Assembly (NCBI GenBank): GCA_013205085.1 | Contig: JABMLH010000001.1 | Location: 434,001-498,000 of the forward strand | DNA from: Microbacteriaceae bacterium VKM Ac-2854 | GTDB lineage: Bacteria; Actinomycetota; Actinomycetes; Actinomycetales; Microbacteriaceae | Direction of reading: 5' to 3' | DNA: 64,000 bases | In this document: piece after piece, positions 57,262 through 64,000 of the stretch | Position numbering within the stretch: position 1 is the first letter of the stretch | Layout: every line of letters starts with the position of its first letter | The notes under the pieces: model-generated | Databases searched by the model: none | What the model saw: only the letters and a program-made list of their open reading frames with translations | What the model was told of the DNA's origin: nothing | Position numbers and translations under genes: made by a program

Positions 57262-57999
57262 ATGGCAGCACGGAGCGAGGCCGCGGGCAGAACCGCTTCG
57301 GTGCGCGACCGCACGCTGGATACCCTGCGCCGCCGCATCATCTCGCTGGAGCTGAAGCCCGGGACGCCGCTCTCGGAGAACGAACTCTCCGCCGAACTGG
57401 GCATCTCGCGGACGCCGGTGCGCGAGAGTCTGATTCTGCTGCGCGAGGAGGGTCTTGTGCAGATCTTCCCGCAGCGGGGCAGCTTCGTCTCGCGCGTCGA
57501 TCCCGAGCGGGTCGCCGAGGCGCAGTTCATCCGCGAGGCCATCGAATGCGCCTCCGTCGCCCAGGTCGGCGTGGATGTCGAGGTCGACCCGGCCAAGCTC
57601 TCCGGCCTGCGCGACATCCTCGACGAGCAGCGCGACGCGGATGCGGATGAAGACGTCGAGCGGTTCTTCCGGCTCGACGAGGACTTCCATCGCGCGCTGC
57701 TGGACCTCACCGGACACGGCAGCGCGTGGAACGCGGTCAACTCCGCGAAGGCCCACCTCGACCGCGCGCGCCGCCTCAGCCTGGTGGACGCCCGCCCCAT
57801 CCACGCCTTGATCGACCAGCACACCGCCGTCGTCGATGCGATCGAGCGCGAGGATGTGGCCGCGGCGGTCGATTCGCTGCGGCACCACCTGCGCGCGGTC
57901 TTCGATGACGTGGAGCGCATCCGGCGCAGCTCGCCCGAGCTGTTCTCGGACGGCAGCGAGATCCGCGTCGTGCGCCGCACGGTGTCGATGCTGGAGTAG
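57262..57999 (+). CDS. GntR/FCD regulator of the sugar-acid operon
   Basis: 245-aa GntR regulator: winged HTH (about 15-80; ISLELKPGTPLSENELSAELGISRTPVRESLILL) and FCD domain with metal-binding D...H (LDEDFHRALL), H in LIDQHTAVV and LRHHLRAVF. Divergent from the six-gene operon, 124 bp away, with a palindromic operator in between. No SD before the ATG. Expected to repress the operon until the aldonate or hexuronate binds the FCD pocket. Confidence 0.9.
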   Translation: MAARSEAAGRTASVRDRTLDTLRRRIISLELKPGTPLSENELSAELGISRTPVRESLILLREEGLVQIFPQRGSFVSRVDPERVAEAQFIREAIECASVAQVGVDVEVDPAKLSGLRDILDEQRDADADEDVERFFRLDEDFHRALLDLTGHGSAWNAVNSAKAHLDRARRLSLVDARPIHALIDQHTAVVDAIEREDVAAAVDSLRHHLRAVFDDVERIRRSSPELFSDGSEIRVVRRTVSMLE

Positions 58000-58026
58000 G
58001 GCGCTCCGAAGCGCGGCCGCCGCCGT

Positions 58027-58152
58027 CGCTGATTGAGCCTGCTGAAAATCCCGTCCCCATCGTGGGTGGTTTCGGCAGGCTCAACCAGCGGTGTGGGCGG
58101 TGCGGCTCGCGTCCCCGCTGATTGAGCCTGCCGAAATCAGGCTCGACCAGCG
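58027..58152. repeat. TGATTGAGCCTGC repeat cluster
   Basis: Three copies of a unit near CGCTGATTGAGCCTGCCGAA: plus orientation at 58027, inverted at 58070-58091, and a hairpin copy at 58116-58152 (CGCTGATTGAGCCTG with CAGGCTCGACCAGCG). Lies between convergent genes, so it may also act as a terminator. The same unit recurs at 63454-63579. Confidence 0.8.
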
Positions 58153-58167
58153 GTGACGGGGCCGACC

Positions 58168-59427
58168 TCAGCGGGTGCTGTGGCGGCGGGCCCGGACGAT
58201 GCCGACGCCGCCGAGGAGCAGTAGGCCCAGCGCGAGCCACAGCGGCGCGGCAGCGTTCACACCCGTCGCGGCGAGAGCGGAGCCGTCGGAACCGGTCGAG
58301 ACGACGGTCGGCACGGCCGTCGGCGTCGAGGTCGGGGTCGGCGCAGCCGTCGGCGCGACGGTCGGCTCGGCCGTGGGCTCGACCGTCGGCTCGGGCGTCG
58401 GCGTCACCGCGGAGCTGCGGGCGTGGGCGGCGAAGAAGTCCCACATCAGCTGAGAGGCACTGATGTCGCGGTTCACGACGCCGAGTCCGGAGGCCTCGAG
58501 GTCGACCGCGGTGCCCGGCCAGGTGTGCCCGGCGCCGGCGATCGTGTAGAGCTCGACGGCGGTTCCGTCGGCGCAGTCGGCGGCGGTCGTCAGGGTGATC
58601 TGCTCGGTGATCGTGGTCTCGGTGGGAACGGTGTCGCATTCGTCGAGCACGGCCCAGCCTGCGGCGGCGACCGGCACGCTGAAGCCCCAGCGCGGGTCGG
58701 TGTTGCCGAGGTAGGGGTTCACCGCGTCGTCGATGCCGTGGAAGGTCACGACCGAGACCGGCTGCGACGGCGCGCACGAGCCCGCCTCGATCGTGCTGAG
58801 GTCGGCGGTGTCGGCGCGGCCCGCGCGCAGGCCGGCGACCGGCGCGACGGCGGCGAAGAGGTCGGCCCGGGTGCAGGCCAGGGCGGAGGCCATCCGGCCG
58901 CCACCCGAGTAGCCGGTGGCGAAGACGCTGCCGGGGTCCACGCAGCCGCTGGCCGAGAGCGACTCCACCACGGTCGAGAGGAAGGCCACGTCGTCGCGGG
59001 AGCCGTCCGGCGGCAGCGTGCCGGAGGTGAGCGGGACGCCCGGCACGTTCCAGGCCCAGTTGCCGCCCTCGAGGGTGGTCGGGAAGGCGATCGCGCCGGT
59101 CGGCTCGGCGACGATGAAGTGCTCGGCGTCGGCGACGTCCGCGAGTCCGGAGATGCCGGCCTGAACGGTGCCGTTGCTGTTGGACCCGTGCAGATCGAGC
59201 ACCAGCGGGAGGGATTCGTCGGCGGCGACGTCGGGCACGTGCACGAGCACGTCGAAGTTCGTTCCGGCGAAGGGCACCGAGACGGTGGAGGTTCCCGCGG
59301 GGAGGCTGCGGGAGCAGTCGGCGGTCGTTGCGGTCGCGGGCGTCGCGACGACGGTGCTGAGACCCACGGCGCCGATGAGGGCGAGGAGCGCGATGCGGCC
59401 GGGGCGAGAGGGGGCGGATGGTGACAC
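58168..59427 (-). CDS. secreted PHB-depolymerase/feruloyl-esterase-type hydrolase with LAxTG anchor
   Basis: 419-aa exported alpha/beta-hydrolase. Signal peptide to about 35 (TPATA), esterase domain (about 40-325) with nucleophile motif GYSGGG, Asp in FHGIDDAVNPY and His in AGAGHTWPG, conserved Cys pairs, then a low-complexity PT/EPT linker and a sorting signal LAATG, hydrophobic stretch and RARRH tail. LAxTG suits actinobacterial class E sortases, so the enzyme should be wall-attached. The family contains PHB depolymerases, acetylxylan and feruloyl esterases; with GH43 enzymes nearby a polysaccharide esterase is the better guess. GTG start. Confidence 0.82.
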   Translation of the reverse strand: MSPSAPSRPGRIALLALIGAVGLSTVVATPATATTADCSRSLPAGTSTVSVPFAGTNFDVLVHVPDVAADESLPLVLDLHGSNSNGTVQAGISGLADVADAEHFIVAEPTGAIAFPTTLEGGNWAWNVPGVPLTSGTLPPDGSRDDVAFLSTVVESLSASGCVDPGSVFATGYSGGGRMASALACTRADLFAAVAPVAGLRAGRADTADLSTIEAGSCAPSQPVSVVTFHGIDDAVNPYLGNTDPRWGFSVPVAAAGWAVLDECDTVPTETTITEQITLTTAADCADGTAVELYTIAGAGHTWPGTAVDLEASGLGVVNRDISASQLMWDFFAAHARSSAVTPTPEPTVEPTAEPTVAPTAAPTPTSTPTAVPTVVSTGSDGSALAATGVNAAAPLWLALGLLLLGGVGIVRARRHSTR

Positions 59428-59574
59428 GGAAGTCCTGACTCGTCGTTGAGCGACGGGTCGGACGACACCGTCGGCGAAATGCTAGCGACAGTTGGTTTCT
59501 GTGGCTAGCCCTTGATCTGCCGGTGTGGTCGCTGAGGTGTCGTTCAGAAAAGAGGCGGTTCCGGATGATGGACG

Positions 59575-59601
59575 TACGATTTAGTCAGCCAGCTGACTAA
59601 A
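59575..59601 (+). promoter_or_regulatory. -10 and perfect TetR-type palindrome
   Basis: TACGAT (59575-59580) is a good -10; TTTAGTCAG (59580-59588) and CTGACTAAA (59593-59601) form a perfect 9-bp inverted repeat around 4 nt, starting at the last base of the -10. The layout is typical of TetR-family repressors of drug exporters, but no such regulator is encoded in the window. Confidence 0.65.
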
Positions 59602-59624
59602 GGCACCGCACCAGAGGAGAGACC

Positions 59625-61205
59625 ATGGCCCGCACCACGACCCGCTGGGCCGGACTCGTCTTCATCAGCATCGCCGTCGCGCTGATCATCGTGGACTCGA
59701 CGATCGTGAACGTCGCGATCCCGTCGATCGTCGACGACCTCGGCATCAGCTCCACGCAGGTGCAGTGGGTGCAGGAGTCGTACACGCTCGTCTTCGCGGC
59801 GCTGCTCCTGGTCTTCGGCACCCTCGCCGACCGTTTCGGGCGCCGCCGGATGCTCGTGCTGGGCGTGGTCGTCTTCGCCGCGTCCTCCGTGTTCGCCGGC
59901 CTGGCGGCCTCCGGTGATCTGCTCATCCTGGCCCGGGTGGTGCAGGGCGTCGGCGGGGCGATGGTGCTGCCGACCACGCTGTCGCTGATCAACGCCTCCT
60001 TCCGCGGCAAGGAGCGGGCGATCGCGTTCGCCGTCTGGGGCTCGACCATCGGCGGGACGACGGCGGTCGGCCCGTTGCTCGGCGGCTGGTTGACCACCGA
60101 CTTCTCCTGGCGCTGGGCGTTCGGCATCAACGTGCCGCTCGGCGTGGTGATCGTCATCGGGGTGCTCTGCTTCGTGGCCGAATCGCGGGAGTCGCGCACC
60201 GGCGGCATCGACGTGATCGGCGCGCTGCTCTCGGTGCTCACCAGCGGATCCCTCGTCTTCGGGCTGATCGAGGGCCGGACCTACGGCTGGTGGGGCGTCG
60301 CGACGCGACTGAGCATCGGCGGCTGGCAGTGGCCGTTCGATCTCTCGCCGATCCCCGTCGCCTTCGCCGTCACGGTGCTGGCCGGCGTGGCCTTCGTGCT
60401 TCGCGGCCTGGTGCGGCAGCGGCGGGGTCGCAGCACCATCCTCGCCTTCGATCTCTTCGCGATCCCGTCGTTCCGCAACGGCAACGTCGCCGCGATGATC
60501 GTCGCCCTGGGCGAGTTCGGCATCATTCTGTCGCTGCCGATCTGGCTGCAGAACGTGCTCGGCTACAGCGCGCTGCAGACCGGCTTCATTCTGCTCGCGC
60601 TCGCGATCGGATCCTTCGTGGCGTCGGGATTCGCGGGCGCCTTCGGCAACAGGATCGCGCCGGTGGTGATCGTGCGGGTCGGGCTCGCGGCCGAGATCGT
60701 CGGCGTCGCGGGCATCGGTGCGGTGATCTCGTCGTCGACCCCGTGGTGGGCGCTGGTGCCATTCCTGTTCGTCTACGGCTTCGGCGTGGGCCTCGCGACC
60801 GCGCAGTTGACCGGGGTGGTGCTGAAGGATGTGCCCGTTGAGCGCAGCGGGCAGGGTTCCGGAACGCAGTCGACCGCTCGGCAAATCGGCTCGGCCCTGG
60901 GCATCGCGATCCTGGGCACGATCCTGTTCACGACGGCGGGGGCGCAGCTGGATGCGTCCCTAGCCGACGACGGGGTGGCGGCGGCGCAGCGTCCGAGCAT
61001 CGTCTCGGCCGTGGTCGACTCCTCCGGGGCGGCGATCGCGGGCCTGTCGGGTGCGGAGGCTGCGGACGCGAAGGAGGCGTTCTCGGCCGGCACGAAGATC
61101 GCCGCGTTCTCGGCGGCGGGCTTCCTCGCCCTCGGCTTCCTGGCGACGCTCTCGCTCGGCGGAGCGGGGCAGAGCACCCCGTCGCGCGAGCGGGCCGCAG
61201 TCTGA
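59625..61205 (+). CDS. DHA2 (EmrB/QacA-type) MFS exporter
   Basis: 526-aa transporter with 14 predicted helices. TM1 motif IIVDSTIVNVAIPSI (Asp and motif D1), ADRFGRRRMLV loop, VVQGVGGAMVLPTTLS and motif C-like AVGPLLGGWL are all present. ATG behind AGGAG, 23 bp after the palindromic operator. Probably a proton-driven exporter of toxic organics induced by its own substrate. Divergent from the wall-anchored esterase. Confidence 0.92.
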   Translation: MARTTTRWAGLVFISIAVALIIVDSTIVNVAIPSIVDDLGISSTQVQWVQESYTLVFAALLLVFGTLADRFGRRRMLVLGVVVFAASSVFAGLAASGDLLILARVVQGVGGAMVLPTTLSLINASFRGKERAIAFAVWGSTIGGTTAVGPLLGGWLTTDFSWRWAFGINVPLGVVIVIGVLCFVAESRESRTGGIDVIGALLSVLTSGSLVFGLIEGRTYGWWGVATRLSIGGWQWPFDLSPIPVAFAVTVLAGVAFVLRGLVRQRRGRSTILAFDLFAIPSFRNGNVAAMIVALGEFGIILSLPIWLQNVLGYSALQTGFILLALAIGSFVASGFAGAFGNRIAPVVIVRVGLAAEIVGVAGIGAVISSSTPWWALVPFLFVYGFGVGLATAQLTGVVLKDVPVERSGQGSGTQSTARQIGSALGIAILGTILFTTAGAQLDASLADDGVAAAQRPSIVSAVVDSSGAAIAGLSGAEAADAKEAFSAGTKIAAFSAAGFLALGFLATLSLGGAGQSTPSRERAAV

Positions 61206-61236
61206 GGGAACCGCAACGAATCACTCAGCGCACCCG

Positions 61237-61265
61237 TTGACTTAAAGTGTTACCGGGAACATGAT
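61237..61265 (+). promoter_or_regulatory. GH43 promoter with operator copy 3
   Basis: TTGACT (61237-61242), 17-bp spacer, CATGAT (61260-61265). The near-palindrome GTGTTACCGGGAACAT (61247-61262) fills the spacer and the start of the -10. Same operator as at 38396 and 45706, at the same distance from the -35. Confidence 0.7.
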
Positions 61266-61306
61266 GTGATCTGCGCCGGTTGCGGTGCCCGGATCACGAA
61301 GGAGTG

Positions 61307-63442
61307 ATGTTGCCCACTGCATCCCGCCACCGCCACCGTCTCGGCCGATCGATGGCGTTCCTCGTCGCCCTTCTCGCCGCGGTCGTCGCCCTTCCGATGC
61401 TCACCGCCGGCCCGGCCGCCGCGGTGGGGGAGTCGACGTTCACGAATCCGCTCGTCGAGGACGCCGCGGATCCGACCATCGAGTACTACGACGGCAACTA
61501 CTACCTCGTCGCCACGACGTGGGACAACCGCGTGGTGATGCGCAAGGCGACCACGCTCGCGGCGCTCAAGACCGCGAAGCCCGTCACTGTCTACTCCGAC
61601 ACCAACACGGGCCGGAACAACAACATGTGGGCGCCCGAGCTGCAGCGGCTGAACGGCCCGAACGGCTGGCGCTGGTACCTGATGTACACGATGGGCGCGA
61701 CCGGCAACTTCGATGGCCAGCACCTCCAGGTGATCGAGAGCGCGAGCGATGACCCGATGGGCCCCTACAGCTACAAGGGCCGCCCGCTGCCGATCGACGC
61801 CTGGAACATCGACGGCGCGTACCTGCAGCTGAACGGCGAGCTCTTTATGATGTGGTCGAAGTTCGCGCCCGACGGCCTGCAGAGCAACTACATCGCGCGG
61901 ATGTCGAACCCGTGGACGGCCACCGGCCCGATGAACATCCTGTCTCGCCCGGTCGAGAGCTGGGAGACGATCGGCGGCGCCGTGAACGAGGGCCCGATCC
62001 CGCTGCAGCACAATGGCGAAACCTGGGTCGTCTATTCGGCCAGCGGATGCTGGACCCCCGACTACGAGCTCGGCACGCTGAAGTACACCGGCGGCGACCC
62101 CGTGCTCGCCGCCTCCTGGACCAAGAGCACCGGCCCCGTCTTCACCAAGGCGAACGGCGTGTTCGGCCCCGGCCACAACGACTTCTTCACCTCGCCCGAC
62201 GGCACCGAGACCTGGAACCTCTATCACGCCAATGCGCGCGAAGACGGCGGATGCGGGCGCGAGCGCTCCGCCCGGGCCCAGAAGGTCACCTGGAAGGCGA
62301 GCGGCGAACCCGACTTCGGCGTCCCCACCGTCGGCACCGCCGTCACCGTGCCCAGCGGCGAGAACGGCCCCACCACGGCCCGCGTCGAGGGCGCGAGCTG
62401 GAATCTCGTGAACCGCACGACCGGCCAGTGCGCCGTGATCGACGGATCCGCCAGCGGCGACGGCGCGGGCGTCACGCAGGGATCCTGCAGCTCGGCCCGG
62501 GCGAACTGGGCGCTGGATGCGACCGGCGACGGTTACCTGCGGCTGATGAATGCGGCGACCGGCAAGGCGGCGGGGGCCTTCGGCTCCACGGTGCAGCAAT
62601 CCGCCTGGGTCGCCTCGGCCTCCCAGCAGTGGACCGTCGCGGTGACCACCGATGGCTGGTCCAGCATCACCAACCGGGCGACGAACGCGCGTCTGCTCGG
62701 ATCGGAGTGGTCGCTGCGTCCCGCGGGCACCGTGACCGTCTCCTCCGTCGCCTCCGGAAAGGTCTTCGACCTGCCGAACTGCTCCACCGCCGACGGCGCG
62801 GTGCTGCAGCAGCGCGAGTGGCTCGGCTCGCCGTGCCAGACGGCGACCTTCACCGGCACGAGCGACGGACGCGTCGAGATCCACCCGAGCAGCGCGGCGA
62901 CGAAGTGCCTCGGCGTGACAGGCGGATCCACGGCCGACGGCGCGAGCGTGACGCAGCAGGCCTGCGGCACGACCGCCGCCCGCTGGGCCGCGGTGGTGAA
63001 CAACGACGGCACCGTGGAGTTCCGCGCCGCCGCCAGCGGCAAGGCGCTCGATCTCTCCTACTGCGCCGCCGCGAACGGCACCACGATCGGCCAGTGGTCG
63101 GTGCTGAACAACGACTGCCAGCGCTTCCGGATCGCGAACGCGACCCCGGCGGCGACGCAGTTGTCGCTCGCGCCGACCGTCTCGACCAAGTGCGTCGCCG
63201 GAAAGGCGTACGTGACGACGACGGTCAAGAACACCGACACCGCGCCGGCCGACATCACCGTGACGACCGCGTACGGCAGCAAGACCGTTACGGACGTCGC
63301 CGCCGGCGCCACCGTCTCGGCCGCCTTCAACAGCCGCCTGGCCGGCATCCCCGCCGGCAGCACCTCCGTCGCCGGCAGCAGCGCCGACGACGACGGCCGC
63401 GCCTTCGCTTCGACTCCGGCGACGCCCGCCGCCACGTGCTAA
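61307..63442 (+). CDS. secreted GH43 glycosidase with ricin-type domains
   Basis: 711-aa exported enzyme. Signal peptide ends near GPAAAVGES (about 42). The GH43 propeller follows directly (about 45-345) with D55 (AADPTI), D169 (NIDGAY) and E228 (NEGPIP), plus NMWAPELQ and GPGHNDFF; it resembles exo-acting arabinofuranosidases of the family. Two ricin-B-like regions (about 350-480 and 480-620; repeated SGKxxDL and QW-type motifs) suggest sugar binding. Ends with the Cys domain (TKCVAGK ... AATC). ATG at 61307 has AAGGAG unusually close (2 nt); TTG at 61310 is the alternative. Specificity by analogy only. Confidence 0.87.
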   Translation: MLPTASRHRHRLGRSMAFLVALLAAVVALPMLTAGPAAAVGESTFTNPLVEDAADPTIEYYDGNYYLVATTWDNRVVMRKATTLAALKTAKPVTVYSDTNTGRNNNMWAPELQRLNGPNGWRWYLMYTMGATGNFDGQHLQVIESASDDPMGPYSYKGRPLPIDAWNIDGAYLQLNGELFMMWSKFAPDGLQSNYIARMSNPWTATGPMNILSRPVESWETIGGAVNEGPIPLQHNGETWVVYSASGCWTPDYELGTLKYTGGDPVLAASWTKSTGPVFTKANGVFGPGHNDFFTSPDGTETWNLYHANAREDGGCGRERSARAQKVTWKASGEPDFGVPTVGTAVTVPSGENGPTTARVEGASWNLVNRTTGQCAVIDGSASGDGAGVTQGSCSSARANWALDATGDGYLRLMNAATGKAAGAFGSTVQQSAWVASASQQWTVAVTTDGWSSITNRATNARLLGSEWSLRPAGTVTVSSVASGKVFDLPNCSTADGAVLQQREWLGSPCQTATFTGTSDGRVEIHPSSAATKCLGVTGGSTADGASVTQQACGTTAARWAAVVNNDGTVEFRAAASGKALDLSYCAAANGTTIGQWSVLNNDCQRFRIANATPAATQLSLAPTVSTKCVAGKAYVTTTVKNTDTAPADITVTTAYGSKTVTDVAAGATVSAAFNSRLAGIPAGSTSVAGSSADDDGRAFASTPATPAATC

Positions 63443-63453
63443 CCGAAGGGCTT

Positions 63454-63579
63454 GGTTTCGGCAGGCTCAACCAGCAGGCATCGCTGATTGAGCCTGCCGA
63501 GCCCCGCTGATTGAGCCTGCCGAAATCATCCCGAACCAGCGAGTCATCGCTGATTGAGCCTGCCGAAATCATCCCGAAC
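63454..63579. repeat. TGATTGAGCCTGC repeat array
   Basis: Four copies in 126 bp: one inverted (63454-63475, GGTTTCGGCAGGCTCAACC) and three direct (starting 63482, 63505 and 63548, each CGCTGATTGAGCCTGCCGA). The last two also share the following AATCATCCCGAAC. Fills most of the gap between two secreted-enzyme genes. Confidence 0.85.
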
Positions 63580-63613
63580 ACCCCACCATCCCTCACCCAC
63601 CGGAGTGTGAACC

Positions 63614-64000
63614 ATGCCCCTCATCAAACGACGGCCACCCACCGAGAGACGCCGAGGCCTCGGCCGCGGCGCGATCGCGACCGTGATCGCCGCGGCGCTC
63701 GCCGTGACCGCGGCCGGCCCGGTCTCGGCCGCGACCGACCCCGACCTGCTGCTCTCCTACGACTTCGACGCGATCTCCGGCACCACGGTTCCGGATGCGT
63801 CGGGCAACGGCCGCGCGGCGACGCTCGTCGGCTCCGGCGCCACCGTGAGCGGCGACGAGCTCACCCTGCCCGGCGGCGCCGCCGGCAGCTCCGCCGCGTA
63901 CCTGCGCCTGCCCACCGGCGTCTTCGACGGCCGCAACACGCTGACCACGTCGATCTGGCTGAAGAACGAGACCGGCGCGGGCAACTACGCGGCGATGTTC
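63614..64000 (+). CDS. secreted LamG-domain protein, truncated by window edge
   Basis: First 129 codons of a gene continuing past the window. Signal peptide (IATVIAAALAVTAAGPVSA, cleavage near 40) followed by a LamG start LLLSYDFDAISGTTVPDASGNGRAATLVG, the same opening as the GH43 proteins at 35337-45652. Likely another LamG-linked glycosidase, but no catalytic domain is inside the window. ATG with GGAG 9 bp upstream. Probably transcribed with, or shortly after, the ricin-GH43 gene. Confidence 0.75.
   Translation, partial: MPLIKRRPPTERRRGLGRGAIATVIAAALAVTAAGPVSAATDPDLLLSYDFDAISGTTVPDASGNGRAATLVGSGATVSGDELTLPGGAAGSSAAYLRLPTGVFDGRNTLTTSIWLKNETGAGNYAAMF

Noticed and set aside
58321-58400. Tandem DNA repeat as a separate element
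   Set aside because: It is the coding sequence of the Pro/Thr-rich linker of the wall-anchored esterase.
63454-63579. CRISPR array
   Set aside because: Repeat units occur in both orientations, spacers are absent or irregular, no cas genes are present, and the same unit appears at 58 kb; it is a dispersed intergenic repeat.

Overview
The window is high-GC DNA (many GTG/TTG starts, long open antisense frames, 4-nt ATGA/GTGA gene overlaps) and reads as an actinobacterium, most likely of the Microbacteriaceae type. That placement is inferred from protein style (FurA-KatG pair, LAxTG sorting signal, LamG-GH43 enzymes, CUT1 importers without an ATPase gene), not from a marker gene. Nearly everything here concerns carbohydrate scavenging.

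Layout. 1-1400: decayed edge with a frameshifted Fic gene and a frameshifted small membrane gene. 1339-15590: a LacI-controlled module made of a 2193-aa secreted GH98-type endo-glycosidase, a small secreted partner, a LacI regulator, a CUT1 ABC importer (SBP, MalF-like, MalG-like) and an intracellular GH95 alpha-L-fucosidase. The three promoter regions of this module each carry the same perfect palindrome TTATCGATAA. 15696-23294: an oxidative L-fucose module consisting of an aldo/keto reductase, L-fuconate dehydratase (K220/H351 at the published positions) and lactonase, facing a FadR-type regulator and a kinase/aldolase/SDR/Zn-dehydrogenase operon. Together these parts resemble a complete pathway for fucosylated glycans: cut outside, import, defucosylate inside, oxidise L-fucose. 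23875-28323: an Nramp-like transporter lacking the usual metal ligands, a DapA-family lyase, an FAH hydrolase and a second LacI. 28327-28845: a scar joining a permease stub and an integrase stub next to tRNA-Ser(CGA). 28972-35027: an MFS exporter, furA-katG, a fused alpha/beta-hydrolase-FAH protein and a small helical protein.

35337-45652 holds three large secreted LamG-GH43 enzymes (one with two catalytic modules). With a fourth GH43 at 61307-63442 and a partial LamG protein at the right edge they look like an arabinan/arabinoxylan-type degradation set. Three of their promoter regions share a second operator, near ATGTTACCGGGAACAT, whose repressor is not in the window. 45778-50368: a NarL-type two-component system, an ABC exporter and a PadR-PspC pair. 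50447-57999: a six-gene aldonate/hexuronate operon (MHS symporter, L-idonate/gulonate-type dehydrogenase, ManD, KDG kinase, fructuronate reductase, KDPG aldolase) divergent from its GntR. 58168-61205: a wall-anchored esterase and a DHA2 exporter with an orphan palindromic operator.

Three features stand out beyond gene calling: a roughly 90-residue C-terminal domain with an N-terminal (S/T)(K/R)C(I/V)AGK motif and a terminal Cys shared by five secreted glycosidases; a family of five long palindromic elements (GGGTTGTCA...TGACAACCC) sitting at gene 3' ends between 33.0 and 41.4 kb; and a second dispersed repeat (core TGATTGAGCCTGCCGAAA) near 58 and 63.5 kb. Several transcriptional regulators also appear to be leaderless.
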